Part shown: positions 1 to 7,949 of the stretch, in pieces
Layout of the letters: each line of letters opens with the position of its first letter
How positions within the stretch are numbered: the stretch's first letter is position 1
DNA from: an uncultured Bacteroidota bacterium
Lineage (GTDB): Bacteria; Bacteroidota; Bacteroidia; Chitinophagales; Chitinophagaceae
DNA length: 35,012 bases
Assembly: GCA_903913355.1 (NCBI GenBank)
Contig: CAIWKU010000504.1
Coordinates: 1-35,012, forward strand
Direction: 5' to 3'
Program-made: the position numbers and the translations under genes
The notes under the pieces: model-generated
Databases searched by the model: none
What the model was told of the DNA's origin: nothing
What the model saw: the letters and a program-made list of their open reading frames with translations, nothing else

Positions 1-190
1 AGTAAAAAAAGCAGTACCTAAAAAAATAGCAAAACCTGCTCCTAAAAAAGCAGCACCTAAAAAGAAACCAGTTGCTAAAAAGCCAGTGCCAGCGCCAGTT
101 ACACCAGTTCCGGCACCTGCACCAGCACCTGTAGTTGAACAACCCACACTGTTTACACCAGAAGCTCCGGCAGAAGGCAGCAGCAACTAA
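1..190 (+). CDS. C-terminal tail of a Lys/Ala/Pro-rich protein (partial, 5' end outside window)
   Basis: An open frame enters from the left edge, with codons starting at base 2, and stops at TAA 188-190, giving about 62 residues. The first half is built of KKA-x-PKK-type units (lysine, alanine, proline). The second half is a Pro/Ala/Val stretch followed by an acidic, Ser-rich end. Such histone H1-like tails occur on nucleoid-associated proteins and as extensions of other nucleic-acid-binding proteins in Bacteroidota. No folded domain lies in the visible part, so the parent protein cannot be named. A clear terminator follows 30 bases after the stop, which supports this being the real gene end. 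Confidence 0.75.
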   Translation, partial: VKKAVPKKIAKPAPKKAAPKKKPVAKKPVPAPVTPVPAPAPAPVVEQPTLFTPEAPAEGSSN

Positions 191-219
191 TCACTATTTT
201 CAATTAATCAGATATCTTC

Positions 220-262
220 AACTCCTGTTTGTGTGCACTGCACCCGAACAGGAGTTTTTTTT
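220..262 (+). terminator. Rho-independent terminator of the Lys-rich gene
   Basis: A ten-base inverted repeat (AACTCCTGTT at 220-229, AACAGGAGTT at 247-256) is followed by an unbroken T run to 262. It lies just after the stop at 190 on the same strand. Confidence 0.85.
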
Positions 263-380
263 GTTACAAAAAAATCGTTCACATCTTATTTAATCATTTT
301 TAGAAAACGAATCCTGTTTTCAAATATCTTTATAGCATCAGCAGATTCGCTGCTATTTCCCTTCACCAAAATCGATTCTT

Positions 381-2786
381 ATGCGTTATTTATGTATCGC
401 TTTATTTTGCTTTTGCAGTTTATTTAGCGTAGCACAATCCACTTCAAAAATTACCGAGAAAACGAAAAACATGAAACGCTATGATGGCTATTTCACTTTC
501 TGGTGGGATGCTGTAAATGGCAAAATATGGCTACAGGTAGATAAATTCGACAAAGAATTTTTGTATGTAAACAGCTTACCTGCCGGTTTGGGCTCCAATG
601 ATATTGGTTTAGACCGGGGACTGATTGGTGGAAGCAGGGTGGTTGCCTTTAATAAAGTAGGCAAAAAACTGTTTTTGGTACAACCGAATTATAGTTTTCG
701 TGCCAGCTCTGATGATAAAAATGAACAAAGGGCAGTAAAAGAATCCTTTGCACAATCCACTATCGCCAGTTTTGTGGTGGATGAGGATGAAGGAGATAAA
801 GTACTGGTGGATGCAACCGGGTTCTTTGTAAGAGATGCAGAAAATGTTGCCGACCGGATCAAAAATATGCGCCAGGGCACCTACTCTTTCAGCGAACCCC
901 GTTCTGCTATTTATTTACCTAATACCCGGAATTTCCCCTTAAACAGTGAGTTTGAAGCAACCATTAGTTTTACCGGTGGTAGCGATGCAGGCAGGTTTGT
1001 AACCAGTGTTACCCCATCTCCTGAGGCCATTACGGTTCGCATGCACCATTCTTTTGTGCAACTTCCGGATGATTCCTACAAACCCCGCCGATATGATGTT
1101 CGCAGCGGATACTTCGGCATCTCGTATTTTGATTATAGCAGTCCATTTACCGATCCGATTGAGAAAAAATTTATTGCCCGTCATCGTCTTCAGAAAAAGG
1201 ACCCTTCAGCAGCGATTAGTGAGCCTATAAAACCCATTATTTATTATCTAGACAATGGTACACCCGAACCCATTCGTTCTGCTCTGTTAGACGGTGCCAG
1301 GTGGTGGAACCAGGCATATGAAGCAGCCGGTTTTAAAAACGCGTTTATTGTAAAAGTATTGCCAGATAGTGCAGACCCTATGGATATTCGTTATAATATG
1401 GTTAACTGGGTGCATCGTTCTACCAGGGGTTGGAGTTATGGGGCCTCAGTAACTGACCCTCGAACTGGTGAGATCATTAAAGGGCAGGTAACATTGGGCT
1501 CTTTACGTGTTCGTCAGGATTACCTGATTTTTACCGGACTCTTATCTCCCTATGAAACAGGTAAACCGGTTCCGGAAACCATGAAAGCGGCTGCCTTACA
1601 ACGTTTGCGTCAATTGGCTGCACATGAAATTGGTCATACATTGGGTTTGCAACATAACTATGCATCCAGCTTTAATAACCGTGCATCTGTTATGGATTAT
1701 CCACCTCCTTATGTATATATCAACCCAAAAGGAGAACTCGATTTTTCGCAGGTATATACCAATGAAATTGGCGCATGGGATAAACGTGCCATTACGTATG
1801 GCTATTCAGATTTTGCCCCCGGTACCAATGAAGAAACTGCTTTAAATAGTATTCTGGAAGAAAATACCAAAAATGGTTTACTCTTTATTGCCGATGCCGA
1901 TGCACGCGCCGCCAGTGGTATGCATCCGAAAGCCCACCTATGGGATAATGGTTCAGATGCGGTAGAAGAATTAAAAAATGTAATGCAGGTACGTCAGAAA
2001 GCAATCTCACAATTCTCTGAACAGGCAATTCGGGTAAACAGTCCTTTGGCTACTCTTGAAGAAGTACTGGTTCCGGTTTATAATTATCATCGTTATCAAT
2101 TAGAAGCCGCTTGTAAATTGATTGGTGGCATGAATTACAGTTATAATGTTCGGGGTGATAAACAGGTAACCCCACAAGTTCTTCCCAAAGCAAGCCAGGA
2201 AAAAGCATTACAAACCGTTCTCGATTGTTTATCACCTGATATCCTGACCATGCCAGATAAGATCATGCAAATGATCCCGCCACGTCCGCCAATGTATTAT
2301 GGTGGTGAGTTATTTCAGAAAAGAACAGGGATGAGTTTTGATCCATTGGCCGCAGCAGAAGCTTTAACTGATTATGAACTGGCATTTCTCTTTAATCCCG
2401 AAAGGGCCAACAGACTGGCACAATTTAAAGCACAGGCCAATACCATTGGATGGGATGATGTACTGGATGCCATTATCGCCAAAACCTGGAAAGCCCCGTT
2501 GCAAAAGGGTTTGAAAGGAGAAGTACAGATCCAGACACAACAAATGGTGCTTACCTGGATATTGGGACTCAGCCAAAGTGATGCCTCAAACTATATTGTA
2601 AAATCCATTTGCTTTGATCGGTTACAATCTCTAAAAAAATATGCAGAGCAGATGAAAGCTACTCCGGGCTTACAGGCCCATTATGCATATGCGATTGAAA
2701 GAATTTCCAAACCCAAAGACATTGCCTTACCCCAACACAAAGAAATTCCACCAGGCGCACCCATTGGTTGTGATGCGGATTTTTAG
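381..2786 (+). CDS. Exported zinc-dependent metalloprotease (DUF5117/DUF4953-type)
   Basis: 801 residues with a signal peptide of about 19 residues ending FSVAQ. A metzincin zinc site, HEIGHTLGLQH, lies at residues 415-425 (ligands His415, His419, His425; catalytic base Glu416), followed by a Met-turn in SVMDYP (Met438). The N-terminal half and the C-terminus (ending PIGCDADF) match my memory of the large family annotated in Bacteroidota as zinc-dependent metalloprotease with DUF5117 and DUF4953 domains. It probably acts in the periplasm or outside the cell on an unknown substrate. It is a single gene with its own promoter region and a shared terminator at 2805-2838. The start chosen is the ATG that opens directly onto the signal peptide. 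Complete, with all catalytic residues present. Confidence 0.9.
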   Translation: MRYLCIALFCFCSLFSVAQSTSKITEKTKNMKRYDGYFTFWWDAVNGKIWLQVDKFDKEFLYVNSLPAGLGSNDIGLDRGLIGGSRVVAFNKVGKKLFLVQPNYSFRASSDDKNEQRAVKESFAQSTIASFVVDEDEGDKVLVDATGFFVRDAENVADRIKNMRQGTYSFSEPRSAIYLPNTRNFPLNSEFEATISFTGGSDAGRFVTSVTPSPEAITVRMHHSFVQLPDDSYKPRRYDVRSGYFGISYFDYSSPFTDPIEKKFIARHRLQKKDPSAAISEPIKPIIYYLDNGTPEPIRSALLDGARWWNQAYEAAGFKNAFIVKVLPDSADPMDIRYNMVNWVHRSTRGWSYGASVTDPRTGEIIKGQVTLGSLRVRQDYLIFTGLLSPYETGKPVPETMKAAALQRLRQLAAHEIGHTLGLQHNYASSFNNRASVMDYPPPYVYINPKGELDFSQVYTNEIGAWDKRAITYGYSDFAPGTNEETALNSILEENTKNGLLFIADADARAASGMHPKAHLWDNGSDAVEELKNVMQVRQKAISQFSEQAIRVNSPLATLEEVLVPVYNYHRYQLEAACKLIGGMNYSYNVRGDKQVTPQVLPKASQEKALQTVLDCLSPDILTMPDKIMQMIPPRPPMYYGGELFQKRTGMSFDPLAAAEALTDYELAFLFNPERANRLAQFKAQANTIGWDDVLDAIIAKTWKAPLQKGLKGEVQIQTQQMVLTWILGLSQSDASNYIVKSICFDRLQSLKKYAEQMKATPGLQAHYAYAIERISKPKDIALPQHKEIPPGAPIGCDADF

Positions 2787-2804
2787 TTCCAAATATTTCT
2801 ATTC

Positions 2805-2838
2805 AAATAAGCCTTCTTTTCGGAAGGCTTATTTTTTT
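2805..2838. terminator. Bidirectional terminator between convergent genes
   Basis: ATAAGCCTTC at 2807-2816 pairs with GAAGGCTTAT at 2823-2832 around a six-base loop. A T run follows on the plus strand and an A-rich flank precedes it. It lies between the convergent stops of the metalloprotease (2786) and the OmpA-domain gene (2847), so it can serve both. Confidence 0.85.
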
Positions 2839-2846
2839 GCCCGAAA

Positions 2847-3998
2847 CTATTTTATTAATACGATCTCCACCCTTCTGTTCTTTTGCCTTCCAACAGACGT
2901 TCTGTTAGAAGAAACCGGAATAGTTGCACCCATGCCTTTGGTGGTAATGGAAGAGGGTAATGACTCTAGCTGAGCAATCAGGTAATTTTTTACTGTTTCT
3001 GCCCGATGTATGGATAAAGATTGATTGAAACTGCTGGTACCAAGACTATCCGTATGACCAATCACTTCAATATTTTTAAAATGCCTGCTTTTGATTTGTG
3101 TAATCAATGAGTCGAGCCTGCCTGAAAACACCGGATTCAGTTCGCTACTGTTAAACCGAAAAAGTACATCCGGTATCACAAGTGTGTCATTGATTTCTGG
3201 TTTGGGTTTAGTTGGTGGGGAAGCTGTAATAATCATCAAACTGTCTTTGGCAGGGATATCTGACACCTCAGGTTCTTCATCAAGATAATTAAATGGAGTG
3301 TGCCGGGAATTATTAATGTATAATAGCGCAGTATTTGCAGAAAGCTCTTTGCAGCCGTCATGAGCAGAATCTTCTACAGAAGAAAGCGAAACATCGTCTA
3401 AATCATAGATCACATTTACATCCTGTCCCAGTTTGTATTTCCCTGGAAGGGGGTCTTTTGAAAAATTACCTATCACCAGATATCTTTCTTTACCCGTTGC
3501 CATAAACTCAAAACCAAATGCCGACCAATCCCAATCATTTTGGCCATTACTTAATTTTTGTTTCTCAGTAATAGTAAATTTCTGTTTCGCTTGTGCTAAT
3601 TTCTGTTTATTGCGATAAGGTTCAAAAGGTAGTAATAGGATATCTACATGCTCAAACCCAAATCTTGAGTCTGCACGGAAAGAAGATCTGAATCGATATA
3701 TTTTACCTGAATCCAGCGGGCATAAGATGCGGGTATACAAAAAACTTCGAAGCGTAAACGCATGTTGCAGGTTCTCGATTACAATACTTTCAAATTGATT
3801 GCCTCTGAAAAAACCTGCTGTTCCCATGCTGGCAGTAACCGCAGAAAGCGGGAAACGAAACCAGGCTTCCGGTGCACAGCCTGAACGAAATTCGGTACAG
3901 ATATTTCTGTCTTCAAAATTACCATTGGCCAAAAGGTTTTGTGCCTGTGTTTTCCAAACGCAGAGGGAAAATAACAGAACAAGCAATTGTTTAGCCAT
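2847..3998 (-). CDS. OmpA-family exported protein
   Basis: 383 residues. A signal peptide of about 20 residues ends KTQAQ. Residues 21 to about 260 form an Asn/Phe-rich region beginning LLANGNFED with two cysteines close together (Cys34, Cys41); this resembles a beta-sandwich of the kind that precedes OmpA domains in Bacteroidota. Residues about 269-383 are a C-terminal OmpA/MotB-type peptidoglycan-binding domain: IEVIGHTDSLG (around 312-322), LSIHRAETVKNYL, GMGAT and the closing NRRVEIVL. The likely role is anchoring an outer-membrane or periplasmic structure to peptidoglycan. It has no N-terminal barrel. It is transcribed alone, convergent with the metalloprotease. Confidence 0.88.
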   Translation of the reverse strand: MAKQLLVLLFSLCVWKTQAQNLLANGNFEDRNICTEFRSGCAPEAWFRFPLSAVTASMGTAGFFRGNQFESIVIENLQHAFTLRSFLYTRILCPLDSGKIYRFRSSFRADSRFGFEHVDILLLPFEPYRNKQKLAQAKQKFTITEKQKLSNGQNDWDWSAFGFEFMATGKERYLVIGNFSKDPLPGKYKLGQDVNVIYDLDDVSLSSVEDSAHDGCKELSANTALLYINNSRHTPFNYLDEEPEVSDIPAKDSLMIITASPPTKPKPEINDTLVIPDVLFRFNSSELNPVFSGRLDSLITQIKSRHFKNIEVIGHTDSLGTSSFNQSLSIHRAETVKNYLIAQLESLPSSITTKGMGATIPVSSNRTSVGRQKNRRVEIVLIK

Positions 3999-4071
3999 AT
4001 TTAAATATCTGTAATCTATCCTAAAGATTCTGTTAAACAGCTGGGCAAGGGTTATCGGACATTATATCCCA

Positions 4072-4120
4072 TAAAAAAAGACAGAGAATTGACCCATATT
4101 TTATGAGCCATTCTCTGTCT
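4072..4120 (-). terminator. Terminator of the pyruvate dehydrogenase E2 gene
   Basis: An eleven-base inverted repeat has arms AGACAGAGAAT at 4079-4089 and ATTCTCTGTCT at 4110-4120. Read on the minus strand the hairpin is followed by a T run (A run at 4073-4079 on plus). It lies 31 bases past the stop of the minus-strand gene at 4151. Confidence 0.85.
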
Positions 4121-4150
4121 ATTATTGTAAAGTTTTCTTCTTTTTTACAA

Positions 4151-5806
4151 TTACACCAACATCCGCAAAGGCTCTTCCAGCAGTCCTTTTAGTGTTTGCA
4201 GAAAAGCTGCCCCGGTAGCGCCATCCACCGAACGGTGGTCGCAACTCATGGTAAGCTTCATGATATTTCCCGGCACTACCTGTCCATTTTTTACAACAGG
4301 CACTTGTGAAATACCGCCTACTGCCAGAATACAGGAATCAGGTGGGTTAATAATAGCCGTAAACTGATCGATACCAAACATCCCCAAATTTGAAATGGTG
4401 AATGTGCTGCCTTCCCAATCACTGGGTTGTAATTTTTTATCTTTTGCTTTCTGTGCGTATTCTTTTACTTCAGCACCAATCTGACTTAGCGATTTGGTAT
4501 CTGCAAAACGAACTACTGGCACCAATAATCCATCTTCCACAGCTACGGCCACCCCAATATTTACATGATGGTTATAGCGTATTTTATCACCCAACCAGCT
4601 ACTGTTTACTTTAGGATGTTGTTTTAATGCCATGGCAGTTGCCTTAAGTACTAAATCATTAAAGCTGACCTTTACCGGAGCTACTTCATTGATTTTGGCA
4701 CGTGCTGCTACAGCTGCATCCATATCAATAGTCATAGTTAAATAAAAATGCGGCGCAGTAAATAAACTTTCACTTAACCTGCGTGCAATTACTTTACGCA
4801 TTTGTGAAACAGGAACCTCATCAAAGCTTTCCTGTCCTGCTATAACCGTCGGAGCCACTGCTTTTGCAGTTGTTGCTGCAGGAGCGGAAGAACTGGCTGC
4901 TGGTGCAGGCTGATAATTATCGATATCCGTTTTGGTAATTCTTCCGTTATCACCACTGCCTTTTACATAACGAAGATCAATTCCTTTTTCAGAAGCTATT
5001 TTCTTGGCGAGTGGAGACGCTAATATTCTTCCTTCATTTATAACAGTTTCAGCACTTGCAGCAGGCGGTGTTGAAGCAGCGGGTGAAGCAGTTGCTATTT
5101 TTGTTTCAGGTGCGGCTGCAACAGGTTCTGCTGACTTAGCAGCAGCGGGCCCTGATTTTACGGCTGCTATGATTGAAGAAATATCCAGACCCTGTTTTCC
5201 GATAATGCAAAGCAGGTCATTTACCTGAATGGTTTCACCAGCTTTTGCTCCCTGGTATAATAAAATTCCATCCTTATAACTTTCCAGTTCCATGGTGGCT
5301 TTATCCGTTTCGATATCTGCCAGCACTTCGCCTTTTTTTACAGTGTCACCTACATTTTTATGCCATCCTGCAATAACGCCTTCTGTCATGGTATCACTTA
5401 ATCTCGGCATCAAAACCACTTCTTCCATGGCAGATACATCTAAAGAACCAGCTGCTGGTGTAGATGCTGGTGCGGGAGCAGGTGCTTCTGTTTTTGCAGG
5501 AGGAGCAGTTTCCACAACAACCGGAGCGCCTGAAATATGCTGGGCTATTAGTGCAGATACATCTTCTCCGGCTTTACCAAAAATAGCCAGCAGATCATTT
5601 ACCTGCAATTTGCCACCGGTTGGGGTACCAATATGTAATAATATTCCATCCTGGTAACTTTCCAGTTCCATGGTGGCTTTATCCGTTTCAATTTCTGCTA
5701 ATAAATCACCCTTCTTCACTGCATCGCCTACTTTTTTATGCCAGGCAGCAATTACACCTTCGGTCATGGTGTCGCTCAATCGGGGCATTAAGATCACTTC
5801 AGCCAT
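4151..5806 (-). CDS. pdhC: Pyruvate dehydrogenase complex E2, dihydrolipoamide acetyltransferase
   Basis: 551 residues. Two tandem lipoyl domains (about 2-78 and 128-204) each carry the ETDKAT lipoylation motif (Lys43 and Lys169). Ala/Pro-rich linkers follow each. A peripheral subunit-binding domain lies near 260-297 (ASPLAKKIA, GSGDNGRITKTDID), and the catalytic acyltransferase domain spans about 328-551 with the active-site motif HRSVDG (His524, Asp528). It moves the acetyl group from E1 to CoA, linking glycolysis to the TCA cycle. The pairing of lipoyl sequence and catalytic domain favours pyruvate over 2-oxoglutarate dehydrogenase; the latter usually has a single lipoyl domain. E1 and E3 genes are not adjacent. 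The neighbouring isocitrate dehydrogenase has its own terminator, so the two are separate transcripts. Confidence 0.93.
   Translation of the reverse strand: MAEVILMPRLSDTMTEGVIAAWHKKVGDAVKKGDLLAEIETDKATMELESYQDGILLHIGTPTGGKLQVNDLLAIFGKAGEDVSALIAQHISGAPVVVETAPPAKTEAPAPAPASTPAAGSLDVSAMEEVVLMPRLSDTMTEGVIAGWHKNVGDTVKKGEVLADIETDKATMELESYKDGILLYQGAKAGETIQVNDLLCIIGKQGLDISSIIAAVKSGPAAAKSAEPVAAAPETKIATASPAASTPPAASAETVINEGRILASPLAKKIASEKGIDLRYVKGSGDNGRITKTDIDNYQPAPAASSSAPAATTAKAVAPTVIAGQESFDEVPVSQMRKVIARRLSESLFTAPHFYLTMTIDMDAAVAARAKINEVAPVKVSFNDLVLKATAMALKQHPKVNSSWLGDKIRYNHHVNIGVAVAVEDGLLVPVVRFADTKSLSQIGAEVKEYAQKAKDKKLQPSDWEGSTFTISNLGMFGIDQFTAIINPPDSCILAVGGISQVPVVKNGQVVPGNIMKLTMSCDHRSVDGATGAAFLQTLKGLLEEPLRMLV
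5277..5689. repeat. Exact 35-base direct repeat within the two lipoyl domains (5277-5311 and 5655-5689)
   Basis: The same 35 bases occur at 5277-5311 and 5655-5689, 378 bases (126 codons) apart. They encode the ETDKATMELES lipoylation hairpin of each domain. This records a recent domain duplication or continuing gene conversion. Recombination between the copies would remove exactly one lipoyl domain in frame. Confidence 0.9.
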
Positions 5807-5872
5807 AGTTCAATTACTCTTTAAATGAGCCGTGAAATTACACTAAAAATGAGAACCACGGCAATGGGCAAT

Positions 5873-5910
5873 AAAAAAAGGATGAAAGGGAATTTGCTTC
5901 CTTTCATCCC
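5873..5910 (-). terminator. Terminator of the isocitrate dehydrogenase gene
   Basis: GGATGAAAGG at 5880-5889 pairs with CCTTTCATCC at 5900-5909. On the minus strand the hairpin is followed by a T run (A run at 5873-5879 on plus). It sits 23 bases past the stop at 5933 and separates this gene from the E2 gene. Confidence 0.88.
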
Positions 5911-5932
5911 TATAAATCATAAAAAATGCTAT

Positions 5933-7387
5933 TTATTGACCCTGGGCCAGACTATAGGCCTTTTTATCGCCCCACATATTCAGCAACTCGGTAGAACATA
6001 TCTTAAAATCATGCGCCAGGCGCTTGTATAATTCAAGAATATCTACTTGTGTTACCGGAACCTCGCCCAGGCTCTCAAAACGACAGCTATACTGGTTTAC
6101 CAGATTGGTAAATGAAGATCCTTTGGGCCAAACCTGGGTTCCGCGGTTGCTGATCGTAACCAGTTTAAAAATATCGGCAGTATGGTGCAGGCATTTCTCT
6201 GCAATCACCTGGGGCTGCAGGTTACTCTCTATAAACATATCTACCCCTACAATGGTTACCTCATTTAAATCAAGGCTTTCCAGCATCGGGTTCTTCTCTA
6301 ATTTAAAATGGGTAGGTGTAGGGGCCTGGTTAGCGATAAAAGGTTTTGGCTGATGTGCGGGCAGTTTTCCGAAATTCTCAATAATGGCTTGTGAGAATTC
6401 GGTGGTGCTGAGTGATGGGATACTCTTATCTCCAAAATCTCCGGTATGCACCCCGCTTTCAAGTGTATACAATAATGCATTTTCCAAGGTGGTGGCTGCT
6501 TCCATCAGGCCCAGGTGTCTCAACATGCCAAAACCACTCAGCAATAATGCAGTAGGGTTGGCTATATTCTTTCCGGCAATATCCGGAGCAGTTCCGTGTA
6601 CTGCTTCAAAAATAGAAATATGGTCTCCGATATTGGCTGAAGGAGCAAAGCCCAATCCCCCAACTAATCCTGCACAAAGATCGCTTACAATATCTCCCTG
6701 CAGATTGGTTAATACGACCACATCAAACAAATCGGGTCTGCTTACCAGTTTCATACACAGGTCATCAACAATCACATCATCTGCTTTCAGTTCGGGGTAT
6801 TCTTTGGCTACTTCATTAAATACTTCCAGAAACAGTCCGTCTGTCAATTTCATAATATTGGCCTTATGCCCGCAGGTAATTCTTCTCGCCCCTTTTTTCT
6901 TGGCCATTTCAAATGCATACTTAATTACCTGTAAGCTACCCGGCCTGGTAATAAAGCGACGGCTTAGGGCCACATCATGAGTAAGCATATGTTCAATTCC
7001 ACCATAAGTATCTTCTATATTTTCCCTGACAATGGTGATATCGATCGGGATACCCGCTTTACTGAATACCGTATCCACCCCATGTAAGGTCTGAAATGTA
7101 CGCTTATTCGCATAGGTATTCCAGGTTTTACGGGCGGTAACATTTACACTTTTTACGCCTTTTCCTTTCGGTGTTTCCATAGGGCCTTTAAAAAGAATGC
7201 CCAAAGATTCAATGGTTTGCTGTGCTTCGGGGGTCATGCCATTGCTATAGCCTTTATCAAACACCCATTTACCCATATCTACAAATTCATATTCAAGAGG
7301 AACCCGGGCGGCTTTGAAAATGGATAAAACTGCATCCATTATTTCCGGACCTATTCCGTCTCCTTTCGCAACAGCTACTTTTGTCAT
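5933..7387 (-). CDS. icd: Isocitrate dehydrogenase, long form with C-terminal extension
   Basis: 484 residues. The core (about 1-345) is the isocitrate/isopropylmalate dehydrogenase fold: GDGIGPEI (9-16), the substrate loop with Ser80, Asn82 and Arg86, RENIEDTYGG (121-130), and the metal-binding aspartates around DLCAGLVGGLG. Residues 346-484 are an extra C-terminal domain, as in the Thermus-type enzyme. It converts isocitrate to 2-oxoglutarate in the TCA cycle. The cofactor loop reads HGTAPDIAGKN with Asp269-Ile270, where NADP-type enzymes such as E. coli have Lys-Tyr; this argues for NAD rather than NADP, although database names for relatives may say NADP. An exact TAnnTTTG element lies 20 bases upstream of the start. 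Single gene. Confidence 0.92.
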   Translation of the reverse strand: MTKVAVAKGDGIGPEIMDAVLSIFKAARVPLEYEFVDMGKWVFDKGYSNGMTPEAQQTIESLGILFKGPMETPKGKGVKSVNVTARKTWNTYANKRTFQTLHGVDTVFSKAGIPIDITIVRENIEDTYGGIEHMLTHDVALSRRFITRPGSLQVIKYAFEMAKKKGARRITCGHKANIMKLTDGLFLEVFNEVAKEYPELKADDVIVDDLCMKLVSRPDLFDVVVLTNLQGDIVSDLCAGLVGGLGFAPSANIGDHISIFEAVHGTAPDIAGKNIANPTALLLSGFGMLRHLGLMEAATTLENALLYTLESGVHTGDFGDKSIPSLSTTEFSQAIIENFGKLPAHQPKPFIANQAPTPTHFKLEKNPMLESLDLNEVTIVGVDMFIESNLQPQVIAEKCLHHTADIFKLVTISNRGTQVWPKGSSFTNLVNQYSCRFESLGEVPVTQVDILELYKRLAHDFKICSTELLNMWGDKKAYSLAQGQ

Positions 7388-7406
7388 AATACTTTTTTTC
7401 GTGTTG

Positions 7407-7414
7407 CAAAATTA
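7407..7414 (-). promoter_or_regulatory. Candidate -7 element for icd
   Basis: The minus strand reads TAATTTTG, an exact match to the Bacteroidota -7 consensus TAnnTTTG. Transcription would start about 13 bases before the icd ATG. No convincing -33 TTG lies at the usual distance. Confidence 0.45.
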
Positions 7415-7558
7415 AGCAATGCCGTAACATGACCGTGTTAAATAGCATATGATTCTGATTATTAGTCAATTTATCTACGGGAAACCGCTTATCAAGTTTT
7501 GAATCGGATTCTTTGCGGCAATTCCTTATTTTTACTGAAAGCAAGTAACCCCCATCAA

Positions 7559-7945
7559 ATGGTATCCAAAATTTCAGAAGGTGTTGAAATCAGCGTAGAG
7601 ACCTTTTACCAGGCCGAATACAGCAACCCGCAGAACAGCGAGTTTATGTTTGCGTACAGGATTACCATCGAAAATCATAACAATTTTACCATTAAACTGC
7701 TGCGTCGTCAATGGTTTATCTTTGACAGCAATGGCGATCATCGGGAAGTAGAAGGAGAAGGCGTGGTAGGCGTTCAGCCCGTTTTAAAACCCGGCGAAAA
7801 CTACCAATACGTAAGCGGTTGCAATCTTCGTACAGAAATCGGCAGAATGCACGGTAGCTACCAGATGGAAAATGAAAACAACAAACAATTGTTTTCTGTC
7901 AATATCCCCTCTTTTGATATGATTGTTCCTACCAAAATGAATTAA
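7559..7945 (+). CDS. apaG: ApaG/DUF525 domain protein
   Basis: From the ATG at 7559 the protein has 128 residues, matching the usual ApaG length. The frame stays open to 7499, but the extra 20 residues do not resemble the family, so the internal ATG is preferred. The sequence runs MVSKISEGVEISVETFYQ and then has the fibronectin-like beta-strand pattern: RITIENHN, LLRRQWFIFDSNG, VEGEGVVGVQPVLKPGE and YVSGC. ApaG is a small cytoplasmic protein linked genetically to Co/Mg tolerance and Ap4A levels in enterics; its biochemical role is not settled. It converges with gldB, with four bases between the two stop codons and no hairpin. Confidence 0.92.
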   Translation: MVSKISEGVEISVETFYQAEYSNPQNSEFMFAYRITIENHNNFTIKLLRRQWFIFDSNGDHREVEGEGVVGVQPVLKPGENYQYVSGCNLRTEIGRMHGSYQMENENNKQLFSVNIPSFDMIVPTKMN

Positions 7946-7949
7946 GCGA

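Noticed and set aside
1..190. Ribosomal or HU-type protein
   Set aside because: Only the low-complexity tail is visible, and such tails are attached to several unrelated proteins, so naming the parent would be a guess.
5292..5657. 121-codon plus-strand frame opposite the lipoyl domains
   Set aside because: A by-product of Ala/Pro-rich codons in the E2 gene; the translation is low-complexity Ala/Ser/Val.
6384..6980. 198-codon open frame on the plus strand
   Set aside because: It lies wholly antisense to icd, whose protein is clearly conserved; the product is Ser/Pro/Leu-rich with no motif and no own promoter or spacing logic.
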